A stretch of 64,000 nt of DNA from positions 10,886,001-10,950,000 of the forward strand of contig NZ_CP114040.1 in assembly GCF_026965555.1 (NCBI RefSeq), read 5' to 3'. The position numbers and the translations under genes are program-made. Below are positions 17,024-25,523 of the stretch, one piece after another. This stretch comes from Nannocystis punicea (GTDB lineage Bacteria > Myxococcota_A > Polyangia > Nannocystales > Nannocystaceae). Under the pieces are notes generated by a model. It did not search any database and was not told the DNA's origin. It was given only the letters and a program-made list of their open reading frames with translations. Each line of letters begins with the position of its first letter. Position 1 is the stretch's first letter.

Positions 17024-18307
17024 TCAGCCGCCGTAGCGCTTGATGTACTGCCGCATCAGGAACCGGCGGAACCACGTGTTCACGGCCGGGAAGTCGAGCA
17101 CCAGCCGGCCGTACACGACCAGCGACTTGTCACCGATGCTGACGCCGTGGGGAAAATCCTCGCGCAGCGTGTGCGGCCGCAGGGGCGGCACCCCGTGCGG
17201 GTAGCCGGGCGCCTCGCGGGCCAGCCGCTTCAGGTTGTCCGCGGTGAGCCACGCCTGCCACAGGCACTCGATGGCCCGCTGCATCGTCGGCCACTCGCCG
17301 GTCCCGCTCTGCACCCGCGCGGCGTCGCCGATGGCGAAGATGTCCGGCCGCGTCGGCTTCGGCGTGGCGAAGCACTGCAGGGTCGGCCCGACCGCCAGCC
17401 AGCCGGCCTCGGTGCGCGGCAGCGGCAGCTTCGCCAGCACCGGCGCCGGTCGCACACCACCGGACCAAAAGGCCATGTCGCAAGGGACATCCACCGCCGC
17501 GCCGTCGCCCCCGGCCGGCCGGACCGAGGCTGTCCCGGCGGACAGGCGAGTGAGACGCGTGCGCAGCCGCAGCTCGACGCCCTGGGCCCGCAGGTGCGCC
17601 TCGGCCTTGTGACCGGCGCGCGCGCACAGGTGCGGCAGCAGGCGCTCGCCGGAGTGCACCAGAGTGACCCTGGGCGCGCGCCAGCCGCTCGGGCGCACGC
17701 GCGCCAGCCGACCCAGCTCGCCCGCGAGCTCGACGCCGGAGATCCCGCCGCCGACGACGACGATCGCGGGCCGCTCGCCGGCGGGGCCGCTGGCCTCGCC
17801 CTCGCGGTAGGGTCCGTCGCCGCTGCTCACCCGTCGCGTCGCCTCGCCGTCCGGCCCCAGCAGCGCGGCCAGGCGGTCGGCCGCGTGCACGAACTCGTGG
17901 TCGAACTTGTAGTCGACGAACCGCTCCGCCCCCTCGATGCCCGCCGGCGGCGCCAGCACCGAGCCGAGCGCGACGACGAGGAAGCGCCCGCGCAGCCGCT
18001 CGCCCGAGGCCAGCTCCACCTCCTTGCGGTCGGGGTCGAGGCCGACGACGTCGCCGACCACGTAGCGCGCCGCGGCCCGCTTCTCGACGCAGCGCCGGGT
18101 CGGCAGCACCGAACTGTCCCGGTCGAGCCGACCGACCAGCCGCTCCTGCACCAGCGGGATGTACGGGTGCTCGGCCTGGCGGTCGACCACGGTGATCTTG
18201 AGGCCCCGCCCGCGGGCGCTGCGGCGCAGCTGGTGGACCAGCTCGATCCCCGCGAAGCTGGCCCCGAGGATCAGGACGTCGATCTCGTCATGTGTCCCTT
18301 CGGCCAT
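17024..18307 (-). CDS. NDH-2-like FAD-dependent pyridine-nucleotide:quinone oxidoreductase
   Basis: The 427-residue flavoprotein has two Rossmann motifs: FAD-binding LILGASFAGIEL at 12-23, and NAD(P)-binding VVVGGGISGVELAGEL around 190. The second FAD signature FAIGDAARV is near 330. The C-terminus (WFRRFLMRQYIKRYGG) is amphipathic and basic, typical of membrane-associated type II NADH dehydrogenases, which pass electrons from NADH to quinone without pumping protons. Sulphide:quinone reductase is a relative, but its characteristic Cys pair is not evident. It is last in a minus-strand run after the E1 and RNase Z-like genes. ATG 18307 was chosen at the start of homology. The upstream bases are TGTCC-repeat sequence. 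Confidence 0.82.
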   Translation of the reverse strand: MAEGTHDEIDVLILGASFAGIELVHQLRRSARGRGLKITVVDRQAEHPYIPLVQERLVGRLDRDSSVLPTRRCVEKRAAARYVVGDVVGLDPDRKEVELASGERLRGRFLVVALGSVLAPPAGIEGAERFVDYKFDHEFVHAADRLAALLGPDGEATRRVSSGDGPYREGEASGPAGERPAIVVVGGGISGVELAGELGRLARVRPSGWRAPRVTLVHSGERLLPHLCARAGHKAEAHLRAQGVELRLRTRLTRLSAGTASVRPAGGDGAAVDVPCDMAFWSGGVRPAPVLAKLPLPRTEAGWLAVGPTLQCFATPKPTRPDIFAIGDAARVQSGTGEWPTMQRAIECLWQAWLTADNLKRLAREAPGYPHGVPPLRPHTLREDFPHGVSIGDKSLVVYGRLVLDFPAVNTWFRRFLMRQYIKRYGG

Positions 18308-18353
18308 GTCCTTCGCCTCCTGTCCCTCGGGTCCTGTCCTCGAGCGCACCCGC

Positions 18354-19208
18354 TCAGTGGCCGAACACGACCACGCGGTCGCGCACGCCGGCGGGGAACC
18401 GCTGGCGCACCAGCCGCTCGGCCTCGGCCCGGCTGTGGCGCATGCTGCGGTGGACCAGCACCAGCGCCTCGCCGGTGAACCGCTCCGACTCGGCGACCAG
18501 CTCGTCGAGGTGGGTGTGGCCCCACTGGCGCGTCTGCGCCACGTCGCGCTCGGCCGTCCAGCTGGTGACCTCGTGGACCAGCACCCGGCAGCGGCGCGCC
18601 AGCTCGTGCTGCTGGAAGAACTCGATCTGGGTGTCGCCGGTGACGCAGATCAGCGGCTCGGTGTGGGCGTCGAGGACGTCGACGCCGCCGCGCCGCAGCT
18701 CGGCGATCTCCGGCCCCGGCAGGCCGACGTACTCCGGCTTCAGGCGACTGGTGGTGCGCTCGACGACCCACGCCAGCGACGCCACCCGGTGCGTGGTCCG
18801 CAGGCAGGTCGCCGCGCAGCCGCGCGACAGCCCGCCGCCGAGCGAGAAGCGGTCGCCGGGCGCGTGCCCGTGCAGCTGCCACTGCAGGTCGAAGCCCTCG
18901 ATCTCGGCCCAGGCGCGGAGGATCCGCGTCAGCGGCTCGTGGACCTCCTGCGGCACGTGGATCGCCGGCGGCGGCGAGCGCATCAGCTGGCGCTGCGACA
19001 CCAGGTAGCCGACCCCGCCGAGGTGGTCGGCGTGCCCGTGCGACACCAGGATCGTGTCGTACTTGAGCGCGCCGGGCGGGCACATGCCGACGTCGAACAT
19101 GACCCCGAGTTCAGGTACCATGAGACAGGTCTCGACGCCGCCGCGGGTGATGCCGCGCAGGGTGAGACCGCCGACCTTGAGCTCGTCGAGGACCGCGACG
19201 TCGTGCAT
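18354..19208 (-). CDS. Short RNase Z-like metallo-beta-lactamase-fold hydrolase
   Basis: The 284-residue protein has the MBL metal motif HGHADH (57-62), downstream ligands in TGDT and in GHTHLDE, and a C-terminal His (LVHRSMRHS). Details match short tRNase Z proteins of the plant TRZ1 type: TRGGVETC near the N-terminus, FDVGxCP, a PEYVGLPGPEI segment, and the late HE-x-T. tRNase Z removes the 3' trailer from tRNA precursors that lack an encoded CCA, which the tRNA-Cys genes in this window do. The exosite arm typical of bacterial RNase Z is not obvious, so a different phosphodiester substrate is possible. Its ATG overlaps the TGA of the E1 gene (ATGA). Confidence 0.75.
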   Translation of the reverse strand: MHDVAVLDELKVGGLTLRGITRGGVETCLMVPELGVMFDVGMCPPGALKYDTILVSHGHADHLGGVGYLVSQRQLMRSPPPAIHVPQEVHEPLTRILRAWAEIEGFDLQWQLHGHAPGDRFSLGGGLSRGCAATCLRTTHRVASLAWVVERTTSRLKPEYVGLPGPEIAELRRGGVDVLDAHTEPLICVTGDTQIEFFQQHELARRCRVLVHEVTSWTAERDVAQTRQWGHTHLDELVAESERFTGEALVLVHRSMRHSRAEAERLVRQRFPAGVRDRVVVFGH

Positions 19209-21511
19209 CAGGTGACCGAGTTACGGCTCGGCGTCCACAAGATCTGCGGGCGCGCGAACACGTCGGCGCCGCCGCGCGCCGGCTTGGCCGGGGCCGCCGC
19301 CGCCGAATCGGCCGCGGACTTGGCCCGGCGGATCGACAGGACCTCGAGGACAGCCGCGTGGACCTTCTCCGGGCTGACCACGATCTGCTCCTCGATCTCG
19401 ATCGGCGACGGGATGCCGGGGCTGGGGTCCTGGCCGAGCACGCGGGTGATCACGTTCTCGCCGGCCATCGCCTCCTGCACGGCACCCTGGATCTCGCGGC
19501 CCAGGCTGGCGAACACGCGGTCCTCGTGGACGACCAGCAGGCGGCCGGTCTTGCGCACGCTGGCCAGGATCGCCTCGGAGTCGTAGGGCACGATCGTGCG
19601 CAGGTCGATGAGCTCGACGTCGACGCCCTCGGCCGCGAGCTTCTGCACCGCCTCGCCGCAGAACAGGGTGCAGCGGCCCCACGTGACCACGGTGATGTCC
19701 TTGCCCGGGCGGCGCAGCGCCGCCTTGCCGAGCGGCACGCGGAAGTCGTCGGGCAGGTCGGGGATGTGGCCGCCGAAGCCGATGCTGCGCTTGAGCGCCG
19801 CGATCTCCTTGGGGTCGGTCGGCTCGCCCGGGAACGCGTCGCCCAGCGTCATGCGGTAGAGCCCCTTCGACTCGAACACCAGCACCGGCCCCGGGTACTC
19901 GGCGGCGCTGCGGAGCAGGCCGTACATGTCCCGCGAGGTCGTCGGCGCGACGATCGTGATGCCCGGGATCGAGGCGTAGAAGCCCTCCATGCACATCGAG
20001 TGGTAGACCGACCCGCCGTGCAGCGGCTCGACCGGCAGGCGCAGGATGACGTTGACGTCGACCGTGCCCGCCGACTGCCAGCGCTGGTTGCCGAGCAGCA
20101 CCAGCCAGTGCAGCGTGTTGAGCGAGTAGTCGGAGAACTGGATCTCCGGGATCGCGGTCGCCCCCTTGTGCAGGGCGAACCCGAACGCGGTGCCGAGGAT
20201 CAGCGGCTCGTTGATCGGCGCGTCGCGGACCTGGTCGGGGTAGCGCTCGTAGAGGCCCTTGGTGGCCACCATCACGCCGCCCTTCTTGGCGACGTCCTGG
20301 CCGTACACCCACGACATCGGGTTGGCCTTGAGGATCGCCTGCAGCGCCGAGCGGATCGCCCCGTTGATCGAGATCGCCGTCGGCCGGTTCTCCAGCGGCG
20401 CCTCCTCGACCACCGGGAACGGCGCGCGGATGTCCGAAAGGACAGACTCGTAGCTCGGCTCCGGCTCGGTGGCGCAGATCGCCATCGTCTCGACCACGTA
20501 GTCGTCGGCCGCCTTGGCCAGGGTGCCCCAGTCGTGGCGGCGGAAGTAGTCCTTGCCCTCGGTGATCGCGTTGCGCCGCAAGATCTCGTGCGGCGCCAGC
20601 ACCCCCGCCTGCACCAGCGCCTCGCCGAAGTCGATCAGCGGGTCGTAGCTGTCGAACTCGAAGGTGAAGTCGGCCGCCGAGCTGTGGTTGTTGAGGCGCG
20701 ACAGGTTCTTGACCCACATCAGCGCCGGCGCCTGCTGCTCCTTGCAGTACTCCGCGGCCGCGCGGGCGGTCTCGTAGCAGCCGAGGAAGTCGTTGCCGTC
20801 GCACTCGAAGTAGGCGAAGCCGAAGGCGGCCGCGTAGTGCTCGAAGCTGCGGATCCCGCGGCCGTCCTCGGGCCGCACGCTGATGGCGACGTTGTTGTCG
20901 GTGACCGTCAGCAGCACCGGCAGGCGCAGGATCGACGCGCCCGTCATGCCCTCGTGCATGTCGCTCTCGGCGGTCGTGCCGTCGCCGACCACCGCGACCA
21001 CCAGGCCGTCGTCGTGGCCCTTGCGCCGCAGGCCCTGGGCGTAGCCGACGGCCTTGCCGAACTGCATGCCGAGCGCGCTCTGCACCGGCAAGGTGTTGAA
21101 CCGCAGGTCGTTGAAGTGCGCCGTCATCAACCGCCCGCCCGTCCACGGGTCGGTCGACTTGCACAGCTGCTGCCGCATGTGGTCGAGGTGGAAGTCCTGG
21201 TAGCCGCGCAGCCGCGACCACATGGCCAAAAGGCCAGCCGAGCGGTAGTGGGCGCAGATGCCGAACGCCTCCGGGTTGACGACCTCGGCGAACGCGAGCG
21301 CCTCCGCCGCCCCGTGCAGCTCCTCGCCCGAGCCCCAGATGGCGAACTTGATGGTGCCCTTGGCGCACTCCTGGACCACCCGCTCGACGTGGCAGCGGGC
21401 GACCAGCATCTCCTGATAGGCCAGCCGCAGCAGCTCCGGGGTGAGGCTCGGGAACCGCGGGAGGTCGCGGAGATCGAAGCGGAGGGTCTTGCTGGGCGTC
21501 GGCATGTCCAT
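19208..21511 (-). CDS. Fused E1 alpha/beta subunit of a 2-oxoacid dehydrogenase complex
   Basis: The 767-residue protein joins an E1-alpha half (1 to about 370) to an E1-beta half (about 395-740). The alpha half has HYRSAG and the thiamine-diphosphate motif GDG(176-178)...NN(206-207). The beta half has VYGQDVAKKGGVM, then PINEPLILGTAFG, and a C-terminal transketolase-like domain with TWGR and DLRTIVPYDSE. It should decarboxylate a 2-oxoacid (branched-chain 2-oxoacids are the usual guess for fused forms) and transfer the acyl group to an E2. No E2 or E3 gene is nearby. The C-terminus carries an extra Ala/Pro-rich tail. The start at 21511 (MDMPTPSKTLRF) was chosen by homology. The gene overlaps the next gene by ATGA. 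Confidence 0.88.
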   Translation of the reverse strand: MDMPTPSKTLRFDLRDLPRFPSLTPELLRLAYQEMLVARCHVERVVQECAKGTIKFAIWGSGEELHGAAEALAFAEVVNPEAFGICAHYRSAGLLAMWSRLRGYQDFHLDHMRQQLCKSTDPWTGGRLMTAHFNDLRFNTLPVQSALGMQFGKAVGYAQGLRRKGHDDGLVVAVVGDGTTAESDMHEGMTGASILRLPVLLTVTDNNVAISVRPEDGRGIRSFEHYAAAFGFAYFECDGNDFLGCYETARAAAEYCKEQQAPALMWVKNLSRLNNHSSAADFTFEFDSYDPLIDFGEALVQAGVLAPHEILRRNAITEGKDYFRRHDWGTLAKAADDYVVETMAICATEPEPSYESVLSDIRAPFPVVEEAPLENRPTAISINGAIRSALQAILKANPMSWVYGQDVAKKGGVMVATKGLYERYPDQVRDAPINEPLILGTAFGFALHKGATAIPEIQFSDYSLNTLHWLVLLGNQRWQSAGTVDVNVILRLPVEPLHGGSVYHSMCMEGFYASIPGITIVAPTTSRDMYGLLRSAAEYPGPVLVFESKGLYRMTLGDAFPGEPTDPKEIAALKRSIGFGGHIPDLPDDFRVPLGKAALRRPGKDITVVTWGRCTLFCGEAVQKLAAEGVDVELIDLRTIVPYDSEAILASVRKTGRLLVVHEDRVFASLGREIQGAVQEAMAGENVITRVLGQDPSPGIPSPIEIEEQIVVSPEKVHAAVLEVLSIRRAKSAADSAAAAPAKPARGGADVFARPQILWTPSRNSVT

Positions 21512-21652
21512 GCGCGAGGCAAAGCCTAGGCGAGATCGGCGCTGGGGTAAACCGACCGCAGACGAGCGCCAAGTCGCAGCGCAGCGGGCGCGAACGAACC
21601 GCGTGACGTGGCGCATGCCTCGTGTGTGACGACCGCTTGAAGGCGCGCAAAC

Positions 21653-21688
21653 GAAGTGGCACCTGGCGGAAAGGCCAGGTGCCACTTC
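21653..21688. terminator. Perfect 15-bp hairpin between FHA and E1 genes
   Basis: GAAGTGGCACCTGGC (21653-21667) pairs with GCCAGGTGCCACTTC (21674-21688) around GGAAAG. This is the longest member of the dispersed hairpin family seen here. It lies about 30 bases past the FHA-protein stop and 140 bases before the E1 start, so it probably separates their transcripts. No T-run follows. Confidence 0.65.
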
Positions 21689-21718
21689 AGCTCGCCGTCA
21701 CGCCGGCGACGCGCAGGC

Positions 21719-23311
21719 TCACGCGCTCGGGAGGGCGCCCGCGGCCGCGTCGAGGCGCGCGCGCGCCTCGCTCTCCGGATCGCCGCCCTCGTGCTTGCGC
21801 CGGACCCAGAAGTACAGCCACACGCTCAGCCCCGAGAAGAAGGCGATCATGAACGCCATGACGCCATTGACGAGGATGCTGTTGAGGATCCCGCCGAGCG
21901 GCAAGAAGCCGAGGATCATGCCGACGATCGTCATGACGAGGCCGACCGCCAGGCCGGCGCCGAACACCGTGGCGAGGATCGGCACCAGCTCCAACTTCAG
22001 CAGGCTGAAGTTGCGCCCGATCACCGCGCCGAGCTTCTTGTCCTCGACGTAATAGATCGGCGCCGCGAACACCCCGAACACGATGCCGGGGATGAAGCAG
22101 TTCACCGCGACGTCGGCGACCCCGGCGATCGACTGCTGCACGGCCGCCTGGATCGAGATCGGCTGGCCGAGGTAGTGGCTCAGCATGAAGCGCCCGAGCG
22201 ACGGCATGAGGATCACCATCGCCGCGAGCTGCACCAGCGACAGCAAGGTCGCCAGCAAGGCGGCGATGCTGAGCGGCAGGATCATCAGGCCGAGCTGCGC
22301 GAGCAGGCCGATCGGGATCAGCACCGCGCCGACGGTCGCGACCGCGGGCGCAGCCACCGGCTGGAACAGCTTCCAGCCCTCGAGGAGGATGAACTTCACC
22401 TGCGAGACCAGGTCGTTGCCCGCAGGACCGAGGGCCGCCACCGCGGGCTCGCCCGCCGGCGGCGTGTCGGCGATCGCGCTCTCGGGCACCAGCACCGGCG
22501 GCCCCATCGGCATCGGCGCCGCAGCCACGGGCTGGGAGATCGGCGTCGGCACGGCCTGCGGCGGCGGCGTGGCGATCGCGGACTGCGGCTGGACCGCGAA
22601 CCGATCGGTCCCCGGCGCCGGCGCGCCGAAGCCACCCGTCGCCGGCTGGGCCCCGAAAGCCCCTGGACCCGGCCCCGGCGGCGCAGGCGCGGGGAACGGC
22701 GCGGGCGGGCCCATCGGCGGGGCCATCGGCTGCGGCGGCGCGGCCGCGAAGCCGCCCGGAGCGCCCGGCGCGGGCCCTCCCGGCGCAGGCCGAAGCAGCG
22801 GCCCCTGGTGCTGCGCTGTCGGCGCGAACGCGAAATTCCCCGGCTGCGGGGCTCCTACGGGCGCGGGCGGGGCCGGCATCACCGGCCCGGGCGGGGCCGG
22901 CATCACCGGCCCGGGCGGGCGCGCGGCGGCCGGCTTCATCGGCGCCGGGAAGCCGGGGACCATGCCCGGCGCGGCGATCACTGTGCGACCCTTGCCGGCG
23001 CCGCTCGAGCCGAGGCCGTCGATGCTCTGCACTGTGATGAGCGAGTTGCCGATGCGGAGGGCGATGCCCGCGGTCAGCTCGAGGTTGGCGACGCGCTGGC
23101 CCTGGAGGAGGAAGCTGCCGTTGGTCGAGCCGAGGTCGGTAAAGCGGAGGGTCGCTCCGTCCCAGAGGATCTCCGCGTGGCGGCCCGAGACCTGGCTGTC
23201 GTGGAGGGCGATGTCACCGGCGTCTCGGCCGATGAGGACTTTGGGCTGGGAGATCGTCCGGGTCTCCGCTGGGCGGTCGACGTACTGGATGTGGAGCGTG
23301 TACGAGGCCAT
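21719..23311 (-). CDS. FHA-domain membrane protein with Pro-rich linker and Yip1-like C-terminus
   Basis: The 530-residue protein begins with a forkhead-associated domain (about 20-100; LIGRDAGDIALHDSQVSGRHAEI and TDLGSTNGSFL show the phosphothreonine-binding Arg/Ser/His and Asn). A Pro/Gly/Ala/Met linker (about 115-290) contains the duplicated unit PPGPVMPAPP. The C-terminal third has about five hydrophobic helices resembling the Yip1/DUF1282-type membrane family. FHA domains bind proteins phosphorylated by Ser/Thr kinases, which myxobacteria have in great number, so this is a likely kinase-signalling output at a membrane. It is divergent from glpD with 45 bp between starts. Confidence 0.85.
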   Translation of the reverse strand: MASYTLHIQYVDRPAETRTISQPKVLIGRDAGDIALHDSQVSGRHAEILWDGATLRFTDLGSTNGSFLLQGQRVANLELTAGIALRIGNSLITVQSIDGLGSSGAGKGRTVIAAPGMVPGFPAPMKPAAARPPGPVMPAPPGPVMPAPPAPVGAPQPGNFAFAPTAQHQGPLLRPAPGGPAPGAPGGFAAAPPQPMAPPMGPPAPFPAPAPPGPGPGAFGAQPATGGFGAPAPGTDRFAVQPQSAIATPPPQAVPTPISQPVAAAPMPMGPPVLVPESAIADTPPAGEPAVAALGPAGNDLVSQVKFILLEGWKLFQPVAAPAVATVGAVLIPIGLLAQLGLMILPLSIAALLATLLSLVQLAAMVILMPSLGRFMLSHYLGQPISIQAAVQQSIAGVADVAVNCFIPGIVFGVFAAPIYYVEDKKLGAVIGRNFSLLKLELVPILATVFGAGLAVGLVMTIVGMILGFLPLGGILNSILVNGVMAFMIAFFSGLSVWLYFWVRRKHEGGDPESEARARLDAAAGALPSA

Positions 23312-23356
23312 CGAGGTCTCCGGGGGGTCGCGGTAGGCTTGGGCAGAGTGTCACAA

Positions 23357-25057
23357 ATGCCCGCCGTGCGGCGCAACCATCGCGCCGATGTCCTGCCAGT
23401 ACAAGAGTCGCCGCCGCCGTGGGGCCCGGCCGAGATCCGCTCGCTCCGGGACCGCTTGCGGCGAGCCGACGCCGATGGGCGCGGCCGAGCCGAACCCGCG
23501 TGGGACCTCGTCGTCGTGGGGGCCGGGATCGCCGGCGCCGGGGTCGCCCGCGACGCGGCCCTCCGCGGCCTGCGGGTCCTCGTCGTCGAGGCGCGAGACC
23601 TGGCCTTCGGGACCTCCTCGCGCTCGAGCCGACTGATCCACGGCGGCGTCCGCTACCTCGAGCAAGGCGAGCTCGGCCTCGTCTACGAGGCCCTGCGCGA
23701 GCGCCGGCTGCTCTACAAGATCGCCGGCCACATCGTTCAACCGGCGCGCTTCCTGTTCCCCGCCTACCGCGGCGACCGCCTGCCGCTGTGGAAGCTGCGC
23801 ATCGGCCTGTCGCTCTACGACGCCCTCAGCCTCTACCGTAGCCACGGCCACCGCGTGCTGCGCCCCGCCGCCGCCCACGCGCTCGAGCCGCTGCTCCGCG
23901 AGGAGGGCCTCCGCGGCGCGGTGACCTACGAGGACGCGGTCACCGACGACGCTCGCCTCACCCTCGCCACGCTGCAGGACGCCCGCCGCCACGGCGCGCA
24001 GGTCCTCACCTACGCGCCCGTGGTCGCCATCCGCCGCGAGGGCGAAGTCCAGGTCGTCGAACTCGACGGCGGCCTCCGCGTGCAGGCGCGGGCCGTCGTC
24101 GTCGCCGCCGGGCCGTGGACCTCCGAGCGACTGCTCGGCGTCGCCGGCGCCCACCTGCTCGCCCTCTCGCGCGGCATCCACCTCGTCCTGCGCGCCACCG
24201 ACGTCCCGGTCCGCCAGCCCCTCGTCGTCCAGGCCCAGCAGGAGCGGCGGATCTTGTTCGTCGTGCCCTGGGGCGCGCGGACCTACCTCGGCACCACCGA
24301 CACCGCCTACGTCGGCGACCCGGCCGCCTCCGGCGTCACCGCGGCCGACACCGACGAGCTCTTCGCCCTGATCGGCAAGGTCTTGCCGCGCGCGGTCCTC
24401 GGCCGCGACCGCATCGTCAGCGCCTGGTCCGGCGTGCGGCCGCTGGTGCGCGACGAGCATGCCGCGTCCGGCGACCCGACGGCCGAGATCTCCCGCTCAC
24501 ACCGGATCCTCGAGACCGCGGAGGGCGTGATCGCCGTGGTCGGCGGCAAGCTGACGACCTACCGGTCGATGGCCGAGGAGACCGTCGACCGCGTGGTCCG
24601 CCGCTTGCGGCAACGCGGCCAGCTGCCGGCCGGCATCGGCCGCTGCCAGACCCATCGCCATCCTCTCGTGGCCGGCCTGCCGCTCTCGGCCGAGGAGTTG
24701 CAAGATCCCCGCATGGGCGATCTCGCCCAGCGGCACGGTCCGCTCGCTCGCCAGCTCTATTCGCAGATCCAGGCCGACCCGCGGCTCGGCGCGCGCATCA
24801 TCGACGACCTGCCGTACTGCTGGGCGGAGGTCGAGCACGCCATCCGCCACGAGGGCGCAGTGCACCTCGAGGACGTCATGCGCAGGCGGATCCCCCTCGC
24901 CTTGACCGACGAGGGCCTCGGCGCCCGCGTCGCCCGCGAGGTCGCCACCCGCCTCGTCACCGCCTGGGGCGGCAGCGCCGCCGACATCGAGGCCGAGCTG
25001 CAGCGCTACCGCGAGGCGATGGTCGTCGAGACCGGCCGCACCCTCGGCCCCTGCTGA
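23357..25057 (+). CDS. glpD: Aerobic FAD-dependent glycerol-3-phosphate dehydrogenase
   Basis: The 566-residue enzyme should oxidise sn-glycerol 3-phosphate to dihydroxyacetone phosphate and pass electrons to quinone at the inner membrane. The FAD motif VVVGAGIAGAGVARDAALRG is at 52-71, followed by the family signature GTSSRSSRLIHGGVRYLE (85-102). Substrate-site phrases (LGTTDTAY, GVRPLVRD, VVGGKLTTYRSMAEE) and the C-terminal domain are present, and length matches the family. The first 45 residues are an unusual Arg/Pro-rich extension, so a later start is possible. No glycerol kinase or facilitator is adjacent. A palindromic repeat cluster follows the stop. Confidence 0.92.
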   Translation: MPAVRRNHRADVLPVQESPPPWGPAEIRSLRDRLRRADADGRGRAEPAWDLVVVGAGIAGAGVARDAALRGLRVLVVEARDLAFGTSSRSSRLIHGGVRYLEQGELGLVYEALRERRLLYKIAGHIVQPARFLFPAYRGDRLPLWKLRIGLSLYDALSLYRSHGHRVLRPAAAHALEPLLREEGLRGAVTYEDAVTDDARLTLATLQDARRHGAQVLTYAPVVAIRREGEVQVVELDGGLRVQARAVVVAAGPWTSERLLGVAGAHLLALSRGIHLVLRATDVPVRQPLVVQAQQERRILFVVPWGARTYLGTTDTAYVGDPAASGVTAADTDELFALIGKVLPRAVLGRDRIVSAWSGVRPLVRDEHAASGDPTAEISRSHRILETAEGVIAVVGGKLTTYRSMAEETVDRVVRRLRQRGQLPAGIGRCQTHRHPLVAGLPLSAEELQDPRMGDLAQRHGPLARQLYSQIQADPRLGARIIDDLPYCWAEVEHAIRHEGAVHLEDVMRRRIPLALTDEGLGARVAREVATRLVTAWGGSAADIEAELQRYREAMVVETGRTLGPC

Positions 25058-25067
25058 ATTTGTTCAA

Positions 25068-25105
25068 CCGGACATGTCCGGACGGTCATGTCCCTTCGAA
25101 CATGA
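25068..25105. repeat. Palindrome CCGGACATGTCCGG and adjoining hairpin after glpD
   Basis: A perfect 14-bp palindrome (25068-25081) starts 10 bases past the glpD stop. TCATGT (25086-25091) then pairs with ACATGA a few bases later across a CCTTCG-containing loop. Further TGTCC/GGACA words continue to about 25131. The 219-bp gap to the converging gene holds nothing else. Confidence 0.6.
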
Positions 25106-25276
25106 GCACCGAGACATGCTCGTCGGGACAGGCGCTCCACCGCGAACGAACCCGCCGCAGCGGCCGCGTCCCTCGCCGAGCGAGACGCTCGCGGCCACGC
25201 GACGCGTCCGCTTCGAGCGCTCCCCGGACCACCGCCGGAGGAGCGAGTCGACCTCGGCGCTTCGCCGCGCTCCGAG

Positions 25277-25522
25277 CTACCCGCCGAACAGCCCGGCGAC
25301 GCCGGTGACGGCCCAGGCGATCCAGCCGTCGGGGTAGTGGGCGCCGACCAGCACGCCGCCGCCGAAGATCCCGCCGAACACGAGGCAGGGCACGCCGAAC
25401 CAGCCGATGAACCAGGCCAGGCGGGACGGCGGCGCCTCTTCTTCCTCGCGCTTGGCCGGCTGGTTGGCCTGGGGCTCCTGGCGCTTGGGGCTGTTGTTGG
25501 CGACGCGGGCGGGGGCGGCCAT
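25277..25522 (-). CDS. Small two-helix membrane protein of unknown function
   Basis: The 81-residue protein has a charged N-terminus (RQEPQANQPAKREEEEAPP) and two hydrophobic segments (about 33-53 and 58-80, Gly-rich, ending GVAGLFGG). It follows the 328-residue membrane protein gene with a 1-base gap, so the two are almost certainly co-translated and may interact. The second segment (FGGIFGGGVLVGAHYPDGW) resembles the N-terminal membrane segment of its partner (VVGLFGAGVYVGHGHRTA), suggesting shared origin or parallel membrane anchoring. No family is recognised. Confidence 0.7.
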   Translation of the reverse strand: MAAPARVANNSPKRQEPQANQPAKREEEEAPPSRLAWFIGWFGVPCLVFGGIFGGGVLVGAHYPDGWIAWAVTGVAGLFGG

Positions 25523-25523
25523 C

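Noticed and set aside
21656..25057. A single 1,133-residue protein ending in GlpD
   Set aside because: The first half is the antisense of the FHA-domain gene. GlpD homology begins only after about 23357, where an ATG is available.
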